Source of the DNA: JBBQTU01 sp038213005
Lineage (GTDB): Bacteria; Planctomycetota; Phycisphaerae; Tepidisphaerales; Tepidisphaeraceae
Assembly: GCA_038213005.1 (NCBI GenBank)
Contig: JBBQTU010000122.1
Coordinates: 1 to 12,683, forward strand
Length of the DNA stretch: 12,683 bases
Direction of reading: 5' to 3'
The notes beneath the pieces were generated by a model, which saw only the letters and a list, made by a program, of their open reading frames with translations, was not told where the DNA came from and did no database searches. Made by a program: the position numbers and the translations under genes. Position 1 is the stretch's first letter, and the number at the start of each line of letters is the position of its first letter. Shown here piece after piece: positions 6,275-12,683 of this stretch.

Positions 6275-7325
6275 CGAAGGTCCGCCCTTTCCAAGTGACG
6301 CTTCGGCGGGTGATCGCGCCGGTGAACAGGATGAAGAAGGCCACCAGCGGCAGGGGATAGAGGATGGCGACATAAAGCGGGAAGGTTCCGAGGCGGCGAA
6401 GCAGGATATGGACTTGCATCGCGGCCAGTGCGTAAATAGCCGCCGAGACCATGCCGGGGTAGCGCACCAGCGCGGCGGGGGCTATGGCAAGGCCGCACAG
6501 CCAGGCGATGATCAGCAGGAGCAGCGGCAGCGGCGTGCGGGCGGCGCCAGAGGCAAAAGCCTTAGTCCAGCCGGCGGCCAGGTCTTTGATGCCGTGGGGA
6601 TACATGCGCATGGACAGCGTCTGTTTACCGGCCAGGCAGCAAAGTGGAATGGCCTGCCGGCGCAGAAGGCGAGCGAGGTGAAAGTTCTCCAGGACTTCGC
6701 CCTTGACGGCCTCGTGTCCGCCGACGTTGAAGTACACCTGGCGATCAATCAGAAGCATCTGGCCAAACAGCCCCGCGGGCGGGATGGACGGAAACGTGAA
6801 CGCGCCCGAGCCAGCCGCCATGACAAGCTGAAAGAACGCCGAGAGCTGTTCCCAGGGTCGATGGACGACGTGGAACGGCAGGACCGACAGCACTGTCGGC
6901 CGGGTGGCGTAGCGATCGAGTATGGCCGCCAAGCCATGGGGCTGGAACCAGGTGTCGGCGTCGAGGAAACAGAGGGTGTTGCACGAGGCGGCCGTGGCGC
7001 CGTGGAGACAGGCCCAGGTCTTGCCTCGCCAGCCGGGAGGAAGCGGCGGTGCGGAGATGACGGTGGCATGATGTTCGCGGGCGACGGCGGCGGTGGCGTC
7101 GGTCGAGCCATCATCGACCACGATGATCTCGATTTGATCCAGCCCCTGGGCGTGGATCGACTGAAGGAGTCGGGGGAGATTGTCCTGCTCATTGCGTGCG
7201 GGAATGATGATGGAGACGGGCATGCACTTTGGTGGCAGACGCAATGCGCTGCAGAATGAGATGCGGCCCAGCAGGAAGAACCCCAGCGGCAGCAGCGCGA
7301 CAGTGAGGATGATGCAGGCGATCAT
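6261..7325 (-). CDS. crtQ: CrtQ-type GT2 glycosyltransferase (4,4'-diaponeurosporenoate glycosyltransferase)
   Basis: A 354-residue GT2-family enzyme close in length to S. aureus CrtQ (375). An N-terminal membrane segment (2-20) is followed by the GT-A core: IIPARNE (40-46), VVDDGSTD (69-76), FLDADTW (120-126, the metal-binding DxD) and VLSVLPFHVVHRPWE (145-159). VLEN (211-214) sits where CrtQ-type enzymes have an acidic pair, so the second position is Asn here. MRMYPHG...AGWTKAFASGA (239-261) is the CrtQ counterpart of the QxxRW region. Hydrophobic segments follow at about 266-284, 291-310 and 322-342, and SVTWKGRTF ends the protein. It should glycosylate the C30 carotenoic acid made by CrtP and AldH. 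The ATG at 7325 overlaps the crtP stop as ATGA, so translation is probably coupled; an upstream in-frame ATG at 7358 lies inside crtP. Confidence 0.9.
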   Translation of the reverse strand: MIACIILTVALLPLGFFLLGRISFCSALRLPPKCMPVSIIIPARNEQDNLPRLLQSIHAQGLDQIEIIVVDDGSTDATAAVAREHHATVISAPPLPPGWRGKTWACLHGATAASCNTLCFLDADTWFQPHGLAAILDRYATRPTVLSVLPFHVVHRPWEQLSAFFQLVMAAGSGAFTFPSIPPAGLFGQMLLIDRQVYFNVGGHEAVKGEVLENFHLARLLRRQAIPLCCLAGKQTLSMRMYPHGIKDLAAGWTKAFASGAARTPLPLLLLIIAWLCGLAIAPAALVRYPGMVSAAIYALAAMQVHILLRRLGTFPLYVAILYPLPLVAFFILFTGAITRRSVTWKGRTFDAAS

Positions 7326-8812
7326 GCGGGGCGATCCCAGTCGAGGATGCGCTGGCATGCGTTCAGGCCCGAGAGGATGACCATGGGCATCCCGCCGCCG
7401 GGATTGACGCTGCCGCCGACAAAAAAGAGGTTGCGGTATCGGGGGCTCTGCTTGGGCGCCTTAAACGCGAGGTTCTTGAACCGGTCCGACACGACGCCGT
7501 AGATCGAGCCGCAATTGGAGTAATAGTGCTGCTGGATATCCAGGGGGGTCCAGAAGTGTTCGACCACCACGTGCCTGCGGAGGTCCGTCAGTCCCATGCG
7601 CTCAAGCTTGGCGAGAACGCGGTCTTTGCAGGATGCATAGTCGTCGCGGGTGAGCGGGGCATCGGGATCGATCGACGGGATGTGGGGAAGGATCTTCAGC
7701 CCCTCGCAGCCGGCGGGGGCCACCGTGGGATCGGTCCGAGAGGCGGCGACCAGGTAGATGGTCGGATCGTCGGGGAGTTGCCGGCGATGGAAGACCGTGC
7801 GAAAGTGCTTCTTCTGATTGGCGGAATAGAAGAAGTTGTGATGAGCGAGCTGGGGATAGCGAATATCCAGCCCCAGGTCGATAATCAGGCCCGAGCATGC
7901 CGGCTGGAATCGCCTGAGCGTCTTGAGAAAGGCGGCGTCTTCCTTGAGCAGCGACTGATAGGCCGGGATCACTTCCATGTTCGACACGATAATGTCCGCC
8001 GGATGGAAGACCCCGTCGCGGGTGGTAACGCCCGTCGCCCGGCCGTCGCGGGTGGGGATGTCAACCACCTCGCTGCCGAGTTGAACCGTGATGCCAAGTT
8101 CGTTGATTCGCTTGAGCAGTCCCCTCGCAATTTCGTACAGGCCGCCGTCGACGTACCACAGGTCGTAGCGGAACTGAATGGTCGCGATGCAGTTCATGAA
8201 CGCCGGGGCATCGAAGGCCGACGAACCGACGTACTTGATGAAGTAGTCGAAGATGTCGCGCATGTGGGGCGTGCGGAGGTAGCGTTTGACGCCCCCGTGC
8301 AGGGTGCGCAGCAGGTCGAAACCGCTGAACGCGCTCAGGCCATAGAAGCGGGCGAATTCGCGGCTGTTGTCCAAGCCCTTCTCGAAATACCCACGATTGA
8401 CCAGGTCGTAGAGCCGCCCTGAATATTCCAGGAAGCGGCGGAGGTCTTCCGGCGCCTCGCCTGCCTTGCGGCATTCCTCGGCCATGCGGTCGGGTTCGGG
8501 GTACAGGTCGATCACTTTGCCGTCCGGAAAGAAGTTGCGCCAGTGAGGGCGGAGCGGGTGGAGGCTGAAGTAGTCGCTCATGCTCTTGCCGGAGCCGGCG
8601 AACAGCCGCTCAAAAATATGCGGCAGCGTCAGGATCGACGGACCCAGGTCAAACGTGAACCCATCCTGCTGATGAAGATTGAGCTTGCCGCCGATGCGGT
8701 CGTTCTTTTCGTGGATGGTGACTCGATAGCCCTCTTGGGCCAGGGCGATGGCGGCGGCCAGGCCGCCCAGTCCGGAGCCAATGACGATGATTTGTCCGGC
8801 GGGCTGAAGCAT
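7322..8812 (-). CDS. crtP: CrtP-type carotenoid oxidase (4,4'-diaponeurosporene oxidase)
   Basis: A 496-residue FAD-dependent enzyme of the CrtI/CrtN superfamily. The dinucleotide-binding motif IGSGLGG lies at 11-17, with Glu35 at the end of beta2 and RIGGK at 39-43. Several stretches follow S. aureus CrtP rather than CrtN: GFTFDLGPSILTLPHIFERLF (51-71), HWRNFFPDG, FIKYVGSSAFDAPA, LWYVDGGLYEIA, SNMEVIPAY, YPQLAHHNFFYS, LPDDPTIYLV, ERMGLTDLRRHVV and the C-terminal FFVGGSVNPGGGMPMV (463-478). By family it oxidises a terminal methyl of the C30 polyene to an aldehyde. The ATG at 8812 starts right before the FAD motif (MLQPAGQIIVIGSG); the longer open frame upstream runs through aldH and is not credible. 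It is the first gene of the crtPQO operon and divergent from aldH. Confidence 0.9.
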   Translation of the reverse strand: MLQPAGQIIVIGSGLGGLAAAIALAQEGYRVTIHEKNDRIGGKLNLHQQDGFTFDLGPSILTLPHIFERLFAGSGKSMSDYFSLHPLRPHWRNFFPDGKVIDLYPEPDRMAEECRKAGEAPEDLRRFLEYSGRLYDLVNRGYFEKGLDNSREFARFYGLSAFSGFDLLRTLHGGVKRYLRTPHMRDIFDYFIKYVGSSAFDAPAFMNCIATIQFRYDLWYVDGGLYEIARGLLKRINELGITVQLGSEVVDIPTRDGRATGVTTRDGVFHPADIIVSNMEVIPAYQSLLKEDAAFLKTLRRFQPACSGLIIDLGLDIRYPQLAHHNFFYSANQKKHFRTVFHRRQLPDDPTIYLVAASRTDPTVAPAGCEGLKILPHIPSIDPDAPLTRDDYASCKDRVLAKLERMGLTDLRRHVVVEHFWTPLDIQQHYYSNCGSIYGVVSDRFKNLAFKAPKQSPRYRNLFFVGGSVNPGGGMPMVILSGLNACQRILDWDRPA

Positions 8813-8857
8813 AATCAACACTTTACGATAAGTTCGACAAATAGGGAGTGTATTATT
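8813..8857. promoter_or_regulatory. Divergent crtP/aldH promoter region
   Basis: Only 45 bp separate the two divergent starts, and the stretch is AT-rich in a GC-rich setting. AGGGAG (8843-8848), 9 nt before the aldH ATG, is its ribosome site. A possible plus-strand promoter is CTGAAG (8804-8809), 17 nt, GATAAG (8827-8832), which would place the -35 inside crtP; no good minus-strand promoter is resolved. Both operons must share this segment. Confidence 0.4.
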
Positions 8858-10270
8858 ATGGAAATGACCAGCCTTACCACGACCCAGATTGACTATGCGG
8901 CACTTGTGCAGCGCCAGAGGGACTACTTCGCCACCGGGGCGACATTGCCCGCAGAGGCCCGGCTGGGGCATCTGCAGCGCTTGCGGCAGGCGGTGGTGCA
9001 ATGGGAGACGCCGATCCTCGCGGCGCTGAAAAGCGACCTGGGAAAACCTGAGATCGAGGCGTATTCCAGCGAGATCGCGATGGTGCTCAGCGAGATTGAC
9101 TACGCGATCAGGCACTTGCGGAAATGGATGCGCCCACGGGCCTGCGCCGGGCCGTGGATGTCCTGGCCCAGCCGTGGGTCGGTGACGCGGCAGCCCTTTG
9201 GGGTGGCGCTCATCCTCTCACCGTGGAACTATCCGGTGCAGTTGCTTCTGAGCCCACTGGTCGGGGCGATTGCAGCGGGAAATTGCGCCGTGGTGAAGCC
9301 ATCGGAGGTGGCACCCGCGACCGCCACGGTGATGCGGGAACTGATCCAGAGCACCTTCGGTCGCGAGCATGTCGCCTGCGTGCTGGGCGACAAGAGCGTC
9401 GCCGAGGCCCTGCTGGGCGAGCGATATGACACGATCTTCTACACGGGCAGCACCGGTGTCGGGCGCAAGGTGATGGCGGCTGCAGCGAGGCATCTGACCC
9501 CGGTCACGCTGGAACTGGGGGGCAAGTGTCCGTGCATCGTGACGGCCGACGCGCGGCTGGATGTTGCGGCGCGGCGGATCATCTGGGGGAAGATGATCAA
9601 CGCGGGCCAGACCTGCGTTGCCCCGGACTTTGTCTGGGTGGAGCGATCTGTCTGCGACGCTTTCCTCCAGGCCTGCAGGAAAGCGATCCGGGCGTTCTAT
9701 GGAGCGGATCCTCGGCAGAGTCCCGACTTTGGCCGCATCGTCAATCGCGCCCATTTTGATCGCATTACGGCGTACCTGTCCCAGGGCGTCCGTTGCGTCG
9801 GCGGCGAGTGCGACCCCGAGCAGTTGTACATCGCTCCGACCGTCCTGACGGATGTGGCGCTGACCGCGAAGGTGATGCAGGAGGAAATCTTCGGGCCGGT
9901 GCTGCCGGTGCTGAGTTTTGATGGGATTGACCAGGCGTTTTCGCAGTTGAAGGAGATGCCGTCGCCGCTGGCGATCTACCTGTTTTCCAGCGATCGGGCC
10001 CTGGCGAGGCGCGTCATGGACGAGCTGCCGGCCGGGGGCGTGTGCGTTAATGATGTCATGATGCAGATGCTGGGCAAGCAGTTGCCTTTTGGCGGCGTGG
10101 GGGACAGCGGCATGGGGCGATATCATGGCCGGGACAGCTTTGAATGCTTCACCTATGCCAAGACGCTGCTGCGGTGTTCGACGGCGCTGGATACAGCGCT
10201 GCGTTATCCACCGCTCCGCATCGGACTGGGGACGTTCAGGCGCTTCGCCGGGGTGCTCCTGCGCCGGTAG
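8858..10270 (+). CDS. aldH: ALDH3-type aldehyde dehydrogenase for carotenoid aldehyde
   Basis: A 470-residue aldehyde dehydrogenase of the class 3 type. Visible active-site features are SPWNYP (121-126, Asn124), VVKPSE (145-150, Lys147), FYTGSTGVG (194-202), general base Glu219 in LELGGK and catalytic Cys253 in AGQTCVAPD. The ending with RYPPL and a basic amphipathic tail (RIGLGTFRRFAGVLLRR) is like membrane-associated ALDH3 enzymes. In C30 carotenoid pathways such an enzyme oxidises the CrtP-made aldehyde to the carboxylic acid used by CrtQ; the location between crtP and crtN supports this over a general fatty-aldehyde role. The start at ATG 8858 has AGGGAG 9 nt upstream, and the frame upstream overlaps crtP. 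Codon third positions are more often G than in its neighbours. The symbol is generic. Confidence 0.85.
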   Translation: MEMTSLTTTQIDYAALVQRQRDYFATGATLPAEARLGHLQRLRQAVVQWETPILAALKSDLGKPEIEAYSSEIAMVLSEIDYAIRHLRKWMRPRACAGPWMSWPSRGSVTRQPFGVALILSPWNYPVQLLLSPLVGAIAAGNCAVVKPSEVAPATATVMRELIQSTFGREHVACVLGDKSVAEALLGERYDTIFYTGSTGVGRKVMAAAARHLTPVTLELGGKCPCIVTADARLDVAARRIIWGKMINAGQTCVAPDFVWVERSVCDAFLQACRKAIRAFYGADPRQSPDFGRIVNRAHFDRITAYLSQGVRCVGGECDPEQLYIAPTVLTDVALTAKVMQEEIFGPVLPVLSFDGIDQAFSQLKEMPSPLAIYLFSSDRALARRVMDELPAGGVCVNDVMMQMLGKQLPFGGVGDSGMGRYHGRDSFECFTYAKTLLRCSTALDTALRYPPLRIGLGTFRRFAGVLLRR

Positions 10271-10286
10271 GAAGGCGCCTTTGCCG

Positions 10287-10315
10287 CAATGAGTTTTTAC
10301 CCCAATGAGTTTTTA
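10287..10315 (+). repeat. 16-bp direct repeat upstream of the crtN promoter
   Basis: CAATGAGTTTTTA occurs at 10287-10299 and again at 10303-10315, so the period is 16 bp. The second copy ends 1 nt before the -35 of the crtN promoter. The position suits an activator or UP-like element; it could also be a simple slippage duplication. Confidence 0.7.
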
Positions 10316-10316
10316 A

Positions 10317-10346
10317 CTGACAACTCCTGCTGTGGCCGGTTATGAT
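10317..10346 (+). promoter_or_regulatory. crtN promoter, probably leaderless
   Basis: CTGACA (10317-10322, 5/6 to the -35), an 18-nt spacer and TATGAT (10341-10346, 5/6 to the -10) form a good sigma70-type promoter. The -10 ends 6 nt before the crtN ATG, so transcription should start at or next to the start codon. No Shine-Dalgarno is seen before this ATG, which agrees with a leaderless message. Confidence 0.6.
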
Positions 10347-10352
10347 CTGGCA

Positions 10353-11852
10353 ATGGAGAAACGCAATAGTGTGCTGGTGGTCGGCGCGGGACCCGGGGGC
10401 CTGGCGAGCGCGATGTTGCTGGCCCATCAAGGGCTCGACGTGCAGATTGTCGAACGGGCGGACAAGGTGGGTGGCCGCACCACGAGCATCGAGGCGCAGG
10501 GGTTTCGCTTTGACACCGGGCCGACGTTCTTCCTCTACCCCCAGGTGCTGGAGGAGATCTTCACGCTCGTCGGGCGAAACCTGCACGATGAAGTCAAACT
10601 GGTGCGCCTCGATCCACAGTACCGGATCATCTTCGGCGGCGGCGGGCAGATACGGGCCACCCCTGATATCGGCAGGATGGAAAAGCAGATCGAGGCGATC
10701 GCGCCGGGCGACGTGCCGGGGTTTTCGCGGTTTCTGACGGAGAACCGGCAGAAACTGCAGCGGTTTGAGCCCTGCCTGCGGTCGCCCTTCCTGAGCTGGC
10801 GAGACCTGACCACGCTGCGCATTCTTAAGCTCTTGCCGATGCTCCAGCCGCATCGTTCGCTGGACGCGTATCTGCACCGTTTTTTCAAGGACCCCCGGGT
10901 GCGGCTCACGTTTTCCTTCCAGTCGAAGTACCTGGGCATGTCGCCGTACAAGTGCCCCAGCCTCTTCTCGATCCTCTCCTTCCTGGAGTACGAGCACGGC
11001 GTGTTCCATCCGATGGGCGGATGCGCCGCCGTGACCGAAGCGATGGCGCGCGTCGCCCGCGAGCTTGGCGTCCGCATCACGCTGAACACCGAAGTGACCG
11101 AGGTCCTGTTCGAGGGCCGGCGTGCCGTGGGCGTGCGGACGCCCGGCGGCGACCTCCGCGCCGATGCGATCGTCATGAACGCCGATTTTGCCCAGGCGAT
11201 GAAACGCCTGGTGCCCGACGCGCTGCGAAAACGCTACACCGACGCGAAGCTGGCCAAGAAGAAGTATTCCTGCTCGACGTTCATGATGTACCTGGGCATC
11301 AAGGGCCGCTACGACTCGCTGGACCACCACAATATCTACATCGCCCAGGACTACCGGAATAACCTGCTGGACATCGAAGCCCGCCACCTGCTGTCGGAGG
11401 ATCCGTCGTTCTACGTGCAAAACGCGTCGGTGACCGATCCCTCGCTGGCACCGGCAGGCAAGAGCACGCTCTACGTCCTGGTGCCCGTCAGCCACACGCA
11501 TCCCAATATCGACTGGCAACAGAGTAAGCCCGCGTTCCGCGCCCTGGTGATGAAACAACTGGCGCGCCTCGGGATGGGAGACCTGGAAGAACGCATTGAG
11601 TTCGAACGGATCTGCACCCCCGCCGACTGGGAGAGTCGCGGGCAGATCTATCGCGGGGCGACGTTCAGCCTGTCGCACAACCTGGGGCAACTGCTGCACC
11701 TGCGGCCACGGAATCGCTTCGACGACTGCGACGGCATGTACCTGGTAGGCGGCGGCACACACCCCGGCAGCGGCCTGCCGGTGATCTTCCAGTCGGCGAT
11801 GATCAGCTCACGCCTGCTCGCGGAGGACCTGGCACAACCCAGGCCCGCCTGA
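10353..11852 (+). CDS. crtN: CrtN-type carotenoid desaturase (CrtI/CrtN family)
   Basis: A 499-residue FAD-dependent desaturase of the phytoene/diapophytoene desaturase family. The FAD motif VVGAGPGGLASA is at 9-20, Glu34 ends beta2, and VGGRTT is at 39-44. The family pattern GFRFDTGPTFF (50-60) is followed by YLGMSPYK, HPMGGCAAVTEAMARVA, IVMNADFA and the C-terminal YLVGGGTHPGSGLPVI. It differs clearly from the CrtP-type enzyme at 7322, so it is most likely the enzyme that desaturates the C30 chain (squalene or dehydrosqualene). A C40 phytoene desaturase or a CrtD-like enzyme cannot be excluded from sequence alone, but CrtP, CrtQ and CrtO next door favour C30. ATG 10353 is preferred over GTG 10332 because the -10 lies between them and the FAD motif follows at normal spacing. 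It lies 82 bp after aldH. Confidence 0.75.
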   Translation: MEKRNSVLVVGAGPGGLASAMLLAHQGLDVQIVERADKVGGRTTSIEAQGFRFDTGPTFFLYPQVLEEIFTLVGRNLHDEVKLVRLDPQYRIIFGGGGQIRATPDIGRMEKQIEAIAPGDVPGFSRFLTENRQKLQRFEPCLRSPFLSWRDLTTLRILKLLPMLQPHRSLDAYLHRFFKDPRVRLTFSFQSKYLGMSPYKCPSLFSILSFLEYEHGVFHPMGGCAAVTEAMARVARELGVRITLNTEVTEVLFEGRRAVGVRTPGGDLRADAIVMNADFAQAMKRLVPDALRKRYTDAKLAKKKYSCSTFMMYLGIKGRYDSLDHHNIYIAQDYRNNLLDIEARHLLSEDPSFYVQNASVTDPSLAPAGKSTLYVLVPVSHTHPNIDWQQSKPAFRALVMKQLARLGMGDLEERIEFERICTPADWESRGQIYRGATFSLSHNLGQLLHLRPRNRFDDCDGMYLVGGGTHPGSGLPVIFQSAMISSRLLAEDLAQPRPA

Positions 11853-11877
11853 TTTCTCGCGGCCGGCGCGCGGCAAT

Positions 11878-12119
11878 ATGGTCCTCACCCGCACCTGGGC
11901 CAACGACCGGCTCATCAATAACTGCCAGGAATGGCGCGATGATCTTTTCTGACTCCTTGCCCCTGGGGGAGGCTGGGAGAGGGTTGGCCTTTTTGAACCG
12001 GACTGTTATTGATGCGCCGGTCCTAAGCGGAAAAGATCTGATCCACGCCGCGCCCAATCCGTAGCAGCCCATGGCATTGTCGGCCCACAAGCCAAATGCC
12101 ACGGTATTATGCTTTGACC
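11878..12119 (+). repeat. Direct repeat, copy 2: split remnant of a BatA-like gene end
   Basis: 11878-11904 reads MVLTRTWAN, matching the last codons of the BatA-like gene (MVLTRSWAQ). After a 118-bp insertion, 12023-12119 continues the match into the downstream DNA (AAGCGGAAAAGATCTGATCC against the AGCGCGAAAAGAACTGACCC of copy 1, then through to GCTTTGACC). About 61 of 74 positions agree over the best part. It is non-coding debris of a paralogue or of a past duplication. This and the inserted element account for most of the 303-bp gap between crtN and the transposase. Confidence 0.65.
11905..12022. mobile_element. 118-bp MITE-like element with 18-bp terminal inverted repeats
   Basis: The ends are GACCGGCTCATCAATAAC (11905-11922) and GTTATTGATGCGCCGGTC (12005-12022), inverted repeats with 17 of 18 positions matching. 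Comparison with copy 1 of the flanking repeat shows the segment is extra DNA at this point, the behaviour of an insertion. It encodes nothing. The core is G-rich (GGGGGAGGCTGGGAGAGGG). Flanks CCAAC and CTAAG give at best an imperfect short target duplication. No related transposase is in the window. Confidence 0.6.
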
Positions 12120-12138
12120 AACGCGAAGAGAATGAACC

Positions 12139-12154
12139 GGGACGCAGGGACGCA
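12139..12154 (+). repeat. GGGACGCA octamer, two tandem copies
   Basis: GGGACGCA at 12139-12146 and 12147-12154 ends 1 nt before the stop codon of the minus-strand transposase remnant. Possibly part of the element's edge; too short to say more. Confidence 0.6.
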
Positions 12155-12155
12155 G

Positions 12156-12683
12156 TTAGTACTTCGCTTCCACATCGGCTTTCTCCAGTGTCGGACGGCC
12201 CTCCCGGCGGATCGTGTGTCCAAGTCCCAACTCGCCGGCCGTCTTGATCGTCCAGGTATCGTCGCCGAACGGGCGGCTTCGCTCAAGGCTCAATTGGTAG
12301 GCATCGCGCTCTTTGGGCGTCACAGCGGCGTTCACACGCTGGGGCCAGCCGGTCGGCCGGCCGGTGGGCCAGGGGCTGAGCATCGACTTCTGCTCGGGCG
12401 TGCCGTGCGACCGCACCCACAGGCTGCCCCAGCGGTAATCCTGGGCACGGGCGGCCGCTTTGGCCGTCAGCGGGTTCCGCTCGACATAGCGGCACACCTT
12501 CACGAACGATGCGCCGGTCTGCACCGGGAAAGCCTTGAATCACCCGCCGTAGAGGTGCCCGTAACCGACCGATCGATGCGACACCCGCCAGCGCATGGCG
12601 TGGGTGTGCGCCAGCCAGCGGAAGAAGGCGGTCAGGTCGCCGTCCTTCTCCGGCCGAACCACGAAGTGCCAGTGGTTGCTCAT
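12156..12683 (-). pseudogene. REP-associated tyrosine transposase (RAYT), in-frame stop, truncated by window edge
   Basis: Reading the minus strand from the window edge gives MSNHWHFVVRPEKDGDLTAF, FRWLAHTHAMRW, GHLYGG, then a TGA at 12542-12540, then FKAFPVQTGASFVKVCRYVERNPLTAKAAARAQDYRWGSLW and so on to a TAA at 12158-12156. NHWH is the HUH metal-binding motif of Y1 transposases, and GHLYQGRFK.FPVQ...CRYVERNPLRA is the RAYT/TnpA_REP signature. The TGA sits where family members have Arg, so a CGA-to-TGA change would explain it. The region before NHWH lies outside the window, so the ATG at the edge is not the true start. RAYTs handle dispersed palindromic REP repeats. The downstream half could be translated only from an internal start and would lack the HUH site. 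Confidence 0.75.

Noticed and set aside
6231..7259. Plus-strand open frame of 342 codons
   Set aside because: Antisense of crtQ, rich in Gly/Arg/Asp with no family motif, while the minus strand has a full GT2 signature.
7526..8422. Plus-strand open frame of 298 codons opposite crtP
   Set aside because: Antisense shadow of crtP, no recognisable motif.
7322..8812. Calling this gene phytoene desaturase CrtI
   Set aside because: Superfamily match only; the SNMEVIPAY, AHHNFF, LPDDPTIYLV and NPGGGMPMV stretches are specific to the CrtP-type oxidase.
10236..11762. Minus-strand open frame of 508 codons opposite crtN
   Set aside because: Antisense shadow; crtN has the FAD motif and C-terminal family signature in the plus frame.
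12540..12542. Selenocysteine at the in-frame TGA of the RAYT gene
   Set aside because: The position is an Arg in the family motif and no selenoprotein context exists; a nonsense mutation is simpler.

Overview
The window is a GC-rich bacterial chromosome segment. Its most telling content is a nearly complete cluster for a C30 (squalene-route, staphyloxanthin-like) carotenoid: a CrtN-type desaturase, a CrtP-type terminal oxidase, an ALDH3-type aldehyde dehydrogenase, a CrtQ-type glycosyltransferase and a CrtO-type acyltransferase. Together with a long BatA/VWA membrane protein, TTG starts, weak Shine-Dalgarno sequences and a REP-associated (RAYT) transposase, this suggests a Planctomycetota-like organism (possibly Phycisphaerae). 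That assignment is inference from gene content only; there is no rRNA in the window.

Layout. 1-740 is a toxin-antitoxin scrapyard. It holds a HigB toxin on the minus strand cut by the window edge, with a palindromic operator/promoter, and then a VapC/PIN toxin that has lost its N-terminal half, followed by the small protein normally found with it. 860-2212 is the housekeeping GTPase HflX. 2332-4476 is a 714-residue BatA-like VWA membrane protein. 4616-5547 is a two-gene minus-strand operon with a 4-nt overlap: a protein of unknown family and a HEPN-like protein. 5548-5809 is a gene-free, repeat-rich stretch.

5810-11852 is the carotenoid cluster. crtP, crtQ and crtO form an overlapping minus-strand operon (ATGA overlap, then a 14-nt overlap). 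It is divergent, across only 45 bp, from aldH, which is followed by crtN on the plus strand with its own likely leaderless promoter. By family knowledge, CrtN desaturates the C30 chain, CrtP oxidises a terminal methyl group to the aldehyde, AldH makes the carboxylic acid, CrtQ glycosylates it and CrtO acylates the sugar. No squalene or dehydrosqualene synthase lies in the window, so the C30 precursor must come from elsewhere.

11853-12683 is decayed DNA. It holds a diverged second copy of the 3' end and downstream region of the BatA-like gene, split by a 118-bp element with 18-bp terminal inverted repeats, and then a RAYT transposase with an in-frame stop that runs off the window. The two copies of the BatA tail are direct repeats about 7.4 kb apart, and they bracket the HEPN operon and the whole carotenoid cluster.
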